A stretch of 64,000 bases of DNA from Ephydatia muelleri. Taxonomy: Eukaryota > Porifera > Demospongiae > Spongillida > Spongillidae. Below, one piece after another: positions 32,240-44,173 of the stretch. The stretch's first letter is position 1. Each line of letters opens with the position of its first letter. The notes below the pieces were generated by a model. That model did not search any database. It saw nothing but the letters and a program-made list of their open reading frames with translations, and was not told the DNA's origin. Position numbers and translations under genes: made by a program. The stretch covers positions 1,071,058 to 1,135,057 of the forward strand of contig JABACO010000002.1 of assembly GCA_013339895.1 (NCBI GenBank), given 5' to 3'.

Positions 32240-34850
32240 CGTACGTGCTGCATGTCCTCGGTATGCCCGACCTAGCTGTGATGAAAGAATACACATACAG
32301 TACCTGTTCAACACTGGCATTCGGATCACGTGACGAAGAACAGGAGGCTTGGCTGGCCTGTGGACGTCGTTTCAATCCTCCAAGACTATATTCCCGTGGC
32401 GTGTATTCATGAAACGATATATAAAATATCTAGCAGTGACTGCACTACACAAAAGCAAGCAAGTGCTGTAGTCTCGTATTAATTTACTAAGCGTCAATGA
32501 GTTTATTAATAACGGAGCAGGTAGTCTCGTGCCCAAAGCAAATAAGTAACGACGATAATGAAGACGTAAGTATGACATCACTCCTACGTGATGTCATACA
32601 TCGCCGCAATAATGCGAAATGGCGCTGAAAAGAAGTTCAACTTCAGTCGTCTGTATTTCCATAACGGCTAAGAAAAACTCAAACGATCTGGAGAATACAG
32701 TAGGGGGAGGACTCCTACGTGCGCATGGCGAACTTGGAGTCTGTATCATGCTCGGCTATGAAGATTCTTAAATAATTTACCCCGTGGGGTTATTGTCCAC
32801 CACACATATGGGATGGAAAGAGTGTTGAATATGAAAAAATGCTACGCATGTAGGCAATAGGTGTACCAGTAAGGGTTGAATATTTCAAGAGAATAGCACT
32901 AATCGTTCGGTAGATATAGCGCATCAAAAACGCACACGATTTATTGTGTTTTATACATTTATGATTTATATATCCGTAAGGTCCCTTTTCTCATGAGATT
33001 CCCCATATATTGTAATATTGATTTTTATTGTATAAATAAATAATGTTAATGTGACCAGTGACACTTTTGCCCATTTTATATGAAAGAAGCCATTTATATA
33101 AAAGAAGAATAAATGTGACATTACAATACACTTTCTAAGGCAGTGGGTCGCATGTGGTTGTGCATGTGTCATGTGTGACATGCTTTGTATATGGTTCTGT
33201 GAAGTAACGTTGCTGATTTTAATTATGCATACACACTCACCCCCAAACGAGGATCACTGACAGGCATGGATTACATGATTTCATGTAATTTACTATATTT
33301 CACTTATATATATATTGTTCCACTCATTTAAAAAATGTATGCAGCAGTGTGTGGGAACGCAACATGCTACATGACGTCATGCATGTTATGTATACCAATA
33401 TTGTGTTAAATGACCACTAGATTCTGTTCTACACCAGGCCTTTCTGTAAGACTTCTTGCTTTCTGGATCGTTTGCGTAACGGTTCTTGTCAAAAATGCCA
33501 CGCTCAAGCAATATCTAGCGACTCGTCTGCTTACACTATGCACCCTCTATTGTTATATATTATAATAGAATACAAGTGGTGCACGATACCGTTAATGATG
33601 TAATTAAACCAAGCTACACAAATATATGTATTCTGGTTCAGAAGGTCATAAAACGAAATATAAACTATATGTCCGATCGAATGAGGCCAAGGGTAACGAG
33701 TATGCATTGCTGTCGTAGCTTTCTAAGCGTATGCAGTTTCACTAATGAGATATTCGCCTTTGGAATATTCATAGAGGCCTAATACGCGCGCTTGCTAAAT
33801 TTAATACATGTACACTGTAGATGCCGCGGGGCGATCGGTGTCCTGTTAATCGTATTCACGACACTTAATTCAAGATCCAAGCATGTACCGCGCAATTGGA
33901 GTGTGTGTGCGTGCGTCTGTGTGCATGTGTGTGTTTGTACATGTGGTGTGTGTGTGTGTGTGTGATGAAGAATAATTCAGGCTCTATATAGGTTTCTCAC
34001 TCGCGTATAGTCTCGCGGAGCTAGAACCCGCAGTATATATGCAGCTAGGCTATAGAAGGACAACCGGGATATAGGTGTGGCTTCGTAGTTATTAGAAAGC
34101 CCGATTCCATTCCGGACTCACTTCGGTTCCATACCAAATTTCAATTTTTCGATTTTCCAAAATATTTAATTTTGACAAAACCAATAATTGAACCCATTTT
34201 ACGCAATCGTTCGAATTCTCGACTTCCCAATCCAAGCTGCCATCGAAATTGAGGCGAATGTCTGGCAAAATGTGATTATGTCAATAAACGAAAGATCAAA
34301 AAATGGCAATAAAATGGACAAACAAGAGTGCCATTAAAAGAGAAATCGACATGGCGGAAAGGCACACAGACCCATTAGTATAAGAACGTTCCATGCATAT
34401 ATGTATAGCGCTGGCGAGTGAAATAGAATGACAGACTTCTCGGCACCCACTTCAAGTAAGTATGCGCGCTCTGTTTGAGTATGTATATAGAAATTAGAGA
34501 GCATTACGCAATCGTGAAATTTCATTAATGCATTTAGCGAGAACGTGAATGGAGTGTTGTGAAATAATTGTAAGTGGAGTACGTGATTGTAGGTGAGTTT
34601 GTAATGGTGATGTCTGGTCTCAGTGATTAGTGTTGGATGGTTAGGTTTACATTACTATTGATATGTACATAGTGCATGGTAAAGACATACACTTTATTTG
34701 GCAAACACATGCTACTGTAGACCCTTTGTGTCTCTGTGTTTTCAACTGACATGCATAGCTCTAGTTTGGGTGCGAGACCAGGTGGATTTCTGTGCAGACT
34801 AAATTATCTTCTCAGTGTGCACTCTACAAGCATTATAACCTGAATGACCT
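32240..34850. other. A+T-rich intergenic sequence, nothing supported
   Basis: No ORF longer than 75 codons with any recognisable feature. A GTGTGTG tract lies at 33900-33965. The sequence is less repetitive than its surroundings. Confidence 0.5.
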
Positions 34851-35164
34851 AGGTATTCGGCAGGAAATTTGGCAAAACCCGCTATTCGGAAAAATCGATT
34901 TTGTTGTTTAAACTATTCGTTTTCAGATCCTCAAACACCTGAAAATCGATTAGTGTTTTTAAAAGTATATGTGCGATTTTCATTATGCAGGGGAGGTTAT
35001 AATTGCGAAGATGCTTTACCGGGAAGACCTGCCATATTCGCGCAAATGTGTGCATCAGTTGCTACGGGAACAATCAGTAGGAAGCCAGGGACCGGCGTGG
35101 AATCAAAGATAACCTCCGCAGTAAAAACAATTGTAGAGCAGCAGATGCAGCTGGACGATGAAAC

Positions 35165-35272
35165 ATTGTACGTGCACGTGAAATCGTTTAAACGGTATTC
35201 GAAAATTCAAATCGTATTCGAAATTGTTTCAACGGCATTTGAAATCGTTTAAACGGAATTCGAAATCGTTCA
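35165..35272. repeat. Short tandem repeat, AAATCGTTTAAACGG/ATTCGAAA
   Basis: Three or four imperfect units combining AAATCGTTTAAACGG and ATTCGAAATCGT. They lie about 200 bases upstream of the OTU-like frame. Confidence 0.7.
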
Positions 35273-35473
35273 TCCCGTCGTTCCTACTTAGTTTACACTT
35301 CGTTAGTTCTTCATCCGTTTTGTAGGGACGAAACTCGTGTCCTCTACTGTATGTGGACAAATTGTCAAAGCAGTTGATGTTTGGTGTACATCATGTGGTG
35401 GGCTAACTCTGAAGCCACTGCATTTGTTGGGAAGCGTATACTATCTAATGTCTTCAGCACAGCTTGATTCATT

Positions 35474-36139
35474 GTGCCAGTGGGGTCTGCTAAACGAAGC
35501 TTGTTCTCTTGCAAAGATGAATTTAGCTTGAACAGAATTGGGGAAAGTGAAGATCAAACTTCAAAACACCCAGATGCATGCTATGGTAGAGGAAATTGCC
35601 AAAGATGGTCAAATACTATCACATACTTGCCAGCATGTGATGAGCGGCAAAAATGTCAATTACTTGGCATTGTAAGAAGGAATATTACTCACATTCTTCA
35701 ACCCATAGAATTTAGCATTTCCCACTAGCCTGCTGCAACAGTAAGAATTCAAGGAGATGGTAACTGCCCTAGCTTTTTTAGAGCTTTGGCATTTGTAATA
35801 ACTGGCTCCCAAGATGAACATCAAGAACTCAGAGCTATCACAACAACATACATGCAACACAATGCAGAAATTTTATCATGCTACCTTAATGCTCATGAAA
35901 CAATGGACGAATATCTATCAAGAACAGACATGCACAGTTCATCTGTCTGGGCTACTGAAGTAGAAATATTTGCAGTGTCCAATATGTTACAGACACCTCT
36001 AATGGTGTTTTATAAATCTAGACATACATACAAGTGGCTGCAGTTTTTGCCACATCCCTGTGAAGACAGCAGTGTCGTATGTGCAGTGCATTCCAAAGAA
36101 CCTATTTATTATCCAACCATGTTATATAGGCAAACGTAA
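35474..36139 (+). pseudogene. OTU-like cysteine protease fragment with in-frame TAG
   Basis: One frame from 35474 to 36139 interrupted by a single TAG at 35726-35728. After the stop it reads VRIQGDGNCPSFFRALAF, the OTU catalytic motif with D-G-N-C and the R-A-L that follow it, then SSVWATEVEIFAVSNML, typical of OTU domains found in invertebrate transposon-linked proteins. The segment that should carry the catalytic histidine (usually H-Y near the C-terminus) is missing: the frame ends YYPTMLYRQT. OTU enzymes remove ubiquitin. Without the histidine and with the nonsense codon this copy is probably dead. An upstream frame (35337-35531) rich in cysteine may be another piece. Confidence 0.55.
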
Positions 36140-36686
36140 TCGTATAAACTCATGCATGAATTGGGTCTGAATCACGTTTTGGCTGATTTGATAACAGTTT
36201 AATTATACCTGTAACACTGTGAAGCGTTCAATAATATTTATAACGAATGTAGAACGTTCATTTATACCATTATAGATGTAGTTTTAGTAAGATAATTAAT
36301 GACAATGTTACTTAAGGACCTGTAGGAAAAATGTTTATGCCTGGACGGATGAAATGAGTTGCACCTAGATGCATCCTTATCTCAGTTAAAAGTCCAGTTT
36401 CATTTTCAAAATGATAGCCACAAACCTACATACGTAATTGGGACATAAATACTCACCGGGTCTATAACCGCGACAAGTTACGTCATAGATGCATGGTTAA
36501 CTTTAGACAGCCGTAGAGCGGTACTGCTACCTAATTATACATTGCGTGTTTTTATGCCGTATCACAGTGCAGCTCCATATATGGTACATATACTTGCAAC
36601 AAATCGATGATCTCGGCACTGTATTCGACATCCTATATAGCTAATGGCCCTTTCTCACTACCCGGTACACTTTTGGCAAGGCCGGT
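36140..36686. other. Unassigned end of contig 2
   Basis: A+T-rich, no ORF or repeat of note before the N gap. Confidence 0.4.
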
Positions 36687-37686
36687 NNNNNNNNNNNNNN
36701 NNNNNNNNNNNNNNNNNNNNNNNNNNNNNNNNNNNNNNNNNNNNNNNNNNNNNNNNNNNNNNNNNNNNNNNNNNNNNNNNNNNNNNNNNNNNNNNNNNNN
36801 NNNNNNNNNNNNNNNNNNNNNNNNNNNNNNNNNNNNNNNNNNNNNNNNNNNNNNNNNNNNNNNNNNNNNNNNNNNNNNNNNNNNNNNNNNNNNNNNNNNN
36901 NNNNNNNNNNNNNNNNNNNNNNNNNNNNNNNNNNNNNNNNNNNNNNNNNNNNNNNNNNNNNNNNNNNNNNNNNNNNNNNNNNNNNNNNNNNNNNNNNNNN
37001 NNNNNNNNNNNNNNNNNNNNNNNNNNNNNNNNNNNNNNNNNNNNNNNNNNNNNNNNNNNNNNNNNNNNNNNNNNNNNNNNNNNNNNNNNNNNNNNNNNNN
37101 NNNNNNNNNNNNNNNNNNNNNNNNNNNNNNNNNNNNNNNNNNNNNNNNNNNNNNNNNNNNNNNNNNNNNNNNNNNNNNNNNNNNNNNNNNNNNNNNNNNN
37201 NNNNNNNNNNNNNNNNNNNNNNNNNNNNNNNNNNNNNNNNNNNNNNNNNNNNNNNNNNNNNNNNNNNNNNNNNNNNNNNNNNNNNNNNNNNNNNNNNNNN
37301 NNNNNNNNNNNNNNNNNNNNNNNNNNNNNNNNNNNNNNNNNNNNNNNNNNNNNNNNNNNNNNNNNNNNNNNNNNNNNNNNNNNNNNNNNNNNNNNNNNNN
37401 NNNNNNNNNNNNNNNNNNNNNNNNNNNNNNNNNNNNNNNNNNNNNNNNNNNNNNNNNNNNNNNNNNNNNNNNNNNNNNNNNNNNNNNNNNNNNNNNNNNN
37501 NNNNNNNNNNNNNNNNNNNNNNNNNNNNNNNNNNNNNNNNNNNNNNNNNNNNNNNNNNNNNNNNNNNNNNNNNNNNNNNNNNNNNNNNNNNNNNNNNNNN
37601 NNNNNNNNNNNNNNNNNNNNNNNNNNNNNNNNNNNNNNNNNNNNNNNNNNNNNNNNNNNNNNNNNNNNNNNNNNNNNNNNNNNNNN
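36687..37686. other. Assembly gap, exactly 1000 N
   Basis: Joins contig 2 to contig 3. Contig 3 opens inside the GGAGGAGTGGGG minisatellite, a typical place for an assembly to break. Confidence 1.
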
Positions 37687-38105
37687 GATGGAGGAGTGGG
37701 GAGGAGGAGGATGGAGGAGTGGGAGGAGGAGGATGGAGGAGGGGGAGGGAGGAGGATGAGAGGAGGGGGAGGAGGATGGATAGAGGAGTGGGGAGGAGGA
37801 TGGATGGAGGAGGAGTGGGGAGGAGGATGGATGGAGGATGGATGGAGGAGTGGGGAGGAGGATGGAGGGAGGAGGGGGGGAGGAGGATGGATGGAGGAGG
37901 GGGAGGAGGATGGATGGAGGAGTGGGGAGGAGGATGGATAGAGGAGTGGGGAGGAGGATGGATAGAGGAGTGGGGAGGAGGATGGATGGAGGAGTGGAGG
38001 AGGATGGATGGAGGATGGATGGAGGAGTGGGGAGGAGGATGGAGGGAGGAGGATGTATGGAGGAGTGGGGAGGAGGATGGATGGAGGACGATGGATGGAG
38101 GAGGG
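37687..38105. repeat. GGAGGAGTGGGGAGGAGGAT minisatellite, copy C'
   Basis: Same family as 20140-20372, at least 420 bases here and truncated by the gap. Confidence 0.9.
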
Positions 38106-39531
38106 AGGTTTTGTGAGTAGACCTGCTGGCAGGGGTGGGGGTGTATGTGGAGGGAAGATCCCAACACCCCGTCTGTGGCAGTTGGTGGGTCACGCAAGCA
38201 GCATCTAGTGGTCAGGTGAATCTACAATACCTCTAGAAGCACAAGTACCATTGACACGTGATGATGTTCACCAAAGGTGAGTTGATGTGTACCTTGAGTC
38301 GGGTCATCATATCATTGAAATAGCTGAGCATCGTAAGGCCCCACGAGGTCTGCAGTAGGACAGTGTTGCCATAGATTCACAGTTTAACCATTCACCATGT
38401 TAATGGAGCACGCTGTCCGTACTTGGCGTGGCGAAAGAAGTTGAAGTAGCTTATTTAGATGATCAATGATTTGTGCGTTGTGAAGGGAGCCAATGGGTGC
38501 ACAGCACACCACAGCCTGCAAGCTGCTGGAGTGGATTTAGTTGCAAGGGTACCAGGGAAGGTGATCTGAAAGCTAAGTTAAGAGCAGGTCTAGATGCAAA
38601 TGCCATAGGTGCTAGGCAGCTAGCTTGATTGGTAGGAGGATGTGGCTGGGCCTGGGTCCCATATCCAAGGTGATGACTTGATGCATGCATGCACTGCTCC
38701 AGACTACATGGTGGCTTGTAGAAGCCATTACAGAATTAAAATTACAATTACTAGGTTCAATCCTTAATGGCTTTGGCCTATTTAGACATAGGGGCATTGG
38801 GGGTTGTGTACTCAGCTGCCAGCATCACAGTCCTAGGTACAACAGCGGAGCAAAGTGGTAGGAAGCCAAGTATACGTTGTTAGCAGTGTGGACTAGCTTG
38901 CTAATTGTTACGAATGCTCTGGTCCACTAGCCAAGATGTGGCCACTGTTGTAGTAGGGACAAGGGGACAGCCGCAAGCTGAGGCCTTTAGAGATATGCGC
39001 ACTCGGGTAGTATATAAGGGCCATGCAGCCTGAGTGGATCCCAAGAGAGCAGAACGAGATGGCAAGACTACCCCCTAGAAAAATTTATTCTATTTTTTAT
39101 TCTATTTGCAGGTTTCTAGGGATAATAGCCTGAGCGTGTTGTATTCTACATACTGCATGATTATTACCCAATGCTGAACAGCTATTTCTATTAAATTGAC
39201 TATAATCTCATTTCAGTTAAGCCACTTACACTTTAAAAGCATAAATTATACTAGCGACCACCTCTATTTTATTCTATTGCATAGAATAAAGCTACAAATT
39301 TATGTATCCCCGCAATCGCACTGCCTTAGTTCCGCTACAGCTTCCGCTCTTAACATTTGTGTTTGGAATTCTATCTGTAGTGTGATGCTGTATACAATAT
39401 CTGTGCACTGGATGTCTCAAAGAAACGACGATATTCTAAGTTAAAATGTTTATTCTATTTTTATTCTATTTGAGAGTTTCTAGGGTTATATATGTGCAGT
39501 GGACCTGGTTTATCCCCTACAGTGTATGGTC

Positions 39532-40092
39532 TTCCCTGATTAACCCCCACACCTGATTAACCCCCACACCTGATTAACCCCCACACCTGATTAACCCCAC
39601 ACCTGATTAACCCCACACCTGATTAACCCCACACCTACCCTGATTAACCACCCCCTGATTAACCCCAACCTACCCTGATTAACCCCACACCTGATTAACC
39701 CCCACACCTGATTAACCCCACACCTGATTAACCCCCACACTGATTAACCCCATACCTACCCTGGTTAACCCCCACACCTGGCAGTGTATGGTCTTCCCTG
39801 ATTAACCCCAAACCTCACCTGATTAACCCCAACCTGATTAACCCCCATACCTGATTAACCCCCATACCTGATTAACCCCACACTTGATTAACCCATACCT
39901 GATTAACCCCACACTTGATTAACCCCCACACTTGATTAACCCCCACACCTGATTAACCCCCACACCTGGTTAACCCCACACCTAGTTAACCCCACACCTG
40001 ATTAACCCCACACCTGATTAACCCCACACCTGGTTAACCCCACCTGGTTAACCCCAATCCTCACCCTGGTTAACCCCACACCTACCTGGTTA
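39532..40092. repeat. 17-bp CTGATTAACCCCCACAC minisatellite, copy C'
   Basis: Counterpart of 21788-22360 with the same internal higher-order structure but several one-base deletions. Confidence 0.95.
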
Positions 40093-40437
40093 ATACCAGC
40101 TGTTTGGAATTTGTGATCCGACAAAGGTGGGATTATACACGCAGGTGTTGTTCACATGAACAGGTGGTTAATTTATTCATACCACATCTCATTACAAAGA
40201 ATGCTGATTGTGACAACCAATGATGTAACCTGACATTTGTGAAGTGATTTTTGCTAGATACCTGTAGCACTACAGCGTGACTCAATTAATTAAAGACGAT
40301 ACTATCCAGGGGTGTGTGTGTGGAATTTAACCAGCTGGGTATTTGGAGGGATCTTGGAGGGTCCTCATGCAATTGACAGATATGCAAGCACTATAATCCA
40401 CAGCTGCCCAGATCTAACTGACATTTGTGTGTCCAGG

Positions 40438-41892
40438 AGGGAAGGCAGTGGGTGTGGTTTGGAGGGAAGGCAGTGGGTGTGGTTTGGAGGGGGAAGGCAG
40501 GGGTGTGTTTGGAGGGAAGGCAGTGGGTGTTGTTTGGAGGGAAGCCAGTGGGTGTGGTTTGGAGGGGTGTACACCAACACTGAAGCAGTGGGTGTGGTTT
40601 GGAGGGGTTACTGAAGCAGTGCAGTATGGGCAAGTGGGTTTCCACACGTTCCATGAGGTATCCGCTGAGTCATGGAGCGAACATTTATGTAAGAGAGGAG
40701 AGGGGTAGGGAGGAGAGGGGTAGGGAGGGGAGGGGTAGGGAGGAGAGGGGTAGGAGGGAGGGGTAGGGAGGAGAGGGGAAGAGAGGAGGGGGTAGGGAGG
40801 AGAGGGGTAGGGAGGGGAGGGGTAGGGAGGGGTAGGGAGGAGAGGGGAAGAGAGGAGAGGGGTAGGGAGGGGAGGGGTAGGGAGGGGGGTAGGGAGGAGA
40901 GGGGAAGAGAGGAGAGGGGTAGGGAGGGGGAGGGATAGGGAGGAGAGGGGTAGGGAGGAGAGGGTAGGGAGGAGAGGGGTAGGGAGGAGAGGGGAAGAGA
41001 GGAGAGGGGTAGGGAGGAGAGGGGTAGGGAGGAGAGGGGTAGGGAGGGAGGGGAGGGGTAGGGAGGAGAGGGGTAGGGAGGAGAGGGGTAGGGAGAGGAG
41101 GGATAGGGAGGAGAGGGGTAGGGAGGAGAGGGGTAGGGAGGAGAGGGGTAGGGAGAGGAGGGATAGGGAGGAGGGGGGTAGGGAGGAGAGGGGTAGGGAG
41201 GGAGGGGTAGGGAGAGAGGGGGTAGGGAGGGGAGGGTAGGGAGGAGAGGGTAGGGAGGGGAGGGGTAGGGAGGAGAGGGGTAGGGAGGAGAGGGGTAGGA
41301 GGGGGAGGGGTAGGGAGGGGAGGGGTAGGGAGGGGAGGGGTAGGGAGGAGAGGGGTAGGGAGGAGAGGGGTAGGGAGGGGAGGGATAGGGAGGGGAGGGG
41401 GGTAGGGAGGAGAGGGGAAGAGAGGAGGGGGTAGGGAGGAGAGGGGTAGGGAGGAGAGGGGTTGAGTAAAGCCACTTGAGGGTGGAGTTGTTGGACAAGA
41501 TTGAGCAATATGGTCTGGACCCCAAATTATTAAGAATGCATAGTTTACGAGCAGGTAGTGCAAGGCCAAATTGTTGTGTGGTGTTGTGGTGTGTAGGGTG
41601 TGGTGTGGGTGGTGTGGTGGTGAGTGTGGTGTGGTGTGGTGTGTGGGTTGTGTGGTGTGGTGGTGTGGTGTGGGTGGTGTGGTGTGTGGTGTGTGTGTGC
41701 GTGGTGTGTGTGTGTGTGGGTGTGGGTATGGTGGGTTGTGTGGTGTGTGTGGTGTGGTGTTGTGTGTGGTGTGCGTGTGTGCAGTGGTGTGTGTGTGTGG
41801 TGTGTGGTGCGTGTGGTGCATGTGGTGTGTGGGTATGTGGCATGAGGTATGTGTGTGTGGGTGTGTGTGGTGTGTGTGGTGTGGTGTGTGTG
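40438..41892. repeat. Three adjoining minisatellites, copy C'
   Basis: GGGAAGGCAGTGGGTGTGGT units (40438-40610), GGAGAGGGGTAGGGA units (40695-41462) and GTGTGTGGT units (41570-41892), in the same order as in C (22705-24052). Unit order within the second array differs from C, showing rearrangement and not only length change. Confidence 0.9.
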
Positions 41893-42412
41893 CCACAAAG
41901 CTTGCTGCATGCAGTCTAGTCACAGGGGGCGTGGTATTTGAGGGAGGTTAGGGGAGGAGGGAGGTTGGGAGGAGGGAGATATAGAGCTGCTCTCAATGAT
42001 TGCAATGTTTGCAAGTAGACATATCCATTTTGTAAGGTACCACCAGTTTATGGCCACACCATTTCCATTATTTAATTAGTATGTTGGTTGCCAAGGAACC
42101 TGAAATGAGATTCTAGTGGTCTTGCATGACCAAATAAGGCAAGGATCAGTTCTGTATCATTACCAAAGCCCACCTCCCCTATGCACTCGGTGAAACACCC
42201 ACCATCACCTCCTCCCTAACACGTCAGGTGAACACCACCATCTCCTCCCTAACACATCAGGTGAACACCACCATACCCTTCTCCCTAACACGTCACTAAT
42301 GGAGCCCCTCCCCCATCTTCCCAAATCATCTCTGAAGTGACGAGTCCCCTAATCTCTCGCTAACCTACACCATCAGGTGTGGACAGCAAAACCTAAAATG
42401 GCGACACTCGTA

Positions 42413-43949
42413 CTTCTTTGCCAGTTCCTCCCTCCAACGATGTCTGCTCCTGCCTCTTTAGCTCGGCTGCCTGCGCATCATGGGTGGGCGGGATGTGGGT
42501 GTGGTCACACAGCAGACAATCAGGTGAGGAGTGATGGGGTGGGGATATGGCACAAGATGTGAATGGTGATGGTTGTGTGTGTGAACAGTGATGATGGTAT
42601 GTGAATGGTGGTGTGTGAATGGTGATGTGTGTGTGAATGGTGATGATGTGTGAATGGGGGTGATGGTGTGTGAATGGTGGTGGGGGTGGGGTGGGGTATG
42701 GGGGTGGGGGTGGTGGTGGTGGGAGGTGTGGTGGTGAATGGTGATGTGGGTGTGAATGGGGTGATGTGTGAATGTGATTGGGTGTGTGAATGGTGGGGTG
42801 GTGTGAATGGTGATGATGTGTGTGTGAATGGTGATGTGGGTGAATGGTGATGTGTGTGAATGGTGATGTGTGTGAATGGTGGTGATGTGTGTGAATGGTG
42901 ATGGTGTGAATGGTGATGTGTGTGAATGGTGTGATGTGTGTGAATGGTGATGTGTGTGAATGGTGTGTGTGAATGGTGATGTGTGTGTATGGTGATGGTG
43001 TCCAAGGACTGACAATAGGTGATATCATTTCTGAAGAAGGAGCTACTGAAATCATCATCCAAAATAAAAACACTTCCAACTTAAGAACCTGATGACCTCA
43101 TCTCGCTGTGCTGACGAAAACCCCGTGTATGGTGAGTGTGTAGGTATGATGTGTGTGGATGTGAATGGCATGGGGACCATTAGGTTCCATTGGGCTGTGA
43201 ACGCTTCCTTCTGCACACCTGCGAACACTACCAAACACAGCCTCCCGCCCCATTGTAGCCGTTGGCAACGTGCAGTTGTTGATAACAGATACCCATAAAG
43301 ACACACTGGTTAACATCACGTGACCCTGAATGCTTACCTCTGCAAAGAACAGCACACTCCTAAGCTGCCCAAATGGGTATGGATACACCAGATTTCCTCT
43401 CAACGGATCCCGTGCTTTTCCCTGCAGAATTGAGACCAAATATTTAACAACCTTGCAGAAGAAAGGCATCAATTGGACTTTCATCGCAAATTAAGAATTG
43501 CAACAAACAAAAAACAAAAAAACTCTTAGTGATAGCTGATAACTTCAATCAAGACCTTCCAGCTCTTAAATAGCTGCATTTTTCCGTGTATTTATAGCAC
43601 GTACAGATGCCTACATGCATACTCTAATTAATTACCACCTCAGTTGTGTCTCGTGGGACTCACCTTTTTTGCCAGACATATTGCACTTGATGCTGAGTTC
43701 CACCGTCTCTTTCTCTGCGAACGAGTAGGCTCTTAGCGCTCTGATGGCGGTGTGTAAGTCGGTGGTCTCCGGAGTCGTGCGGTTGAGCAGGTACACCCTG
43801 CGACTTGTGTTCTCTACGGAAGACGAGGCGGGCTTTTCGGACGCCGCTGCCTCATTTGAAGCAGCTGCCGTAGCTAATCTCCTCCAAACGCTGGGGCGCA
43901 TGAGAAGCGGGAAGGACTGAGCCATCTGCACGCTGCGTTGAGCAGCCAT
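42413..43949 (-). pseudogene. MRPL1: MRPL1 exons 1-3, copy C', damaged
   Basis: Exon 1 (43949-43664) is 286 bases, one more than in the intact gene, from a sixth T in the plus-strand run at 43665. Exon 2 (43421-43338) is intact. Exon 3 (42479-42413) has lost two bases. Its acceptor is AT where the intact copy has AG, and its donor has lost the G of GT. Exons 4-8 do not follow in this contig. The frame and splice lesions are either real decay or consensus error; the homopolymer location of most of them favours error. The 16-bp minisatellite of intron 2 (42560-42990) lies between exons 3 and 2. Confidence 0.75.
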
Positions 43950-44173
43950 TTGACGTGCGCGCGCCAAAAACGAATAACTAAATTCGAGTAATATACCATG
44001 TACGTAACGAGGCTGGAAAAGGTACGCACTTCCATTGAGAGTAAAGACAAAGTGATAAACACACACATGCAAAACGTAATGCTACAATCACACACATGCA
44101 CACGTACAGTCACACATACACACAAACACACACCACATAACATTAAATTCACGTCTGTTATCTCAGGAGCTGT

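Noticed and set aside
31301-32329. Frames of 80-140 codons rich in Y/T/H or C/V/Y
   Set aside because: Translations of the TACATACACA satellite.
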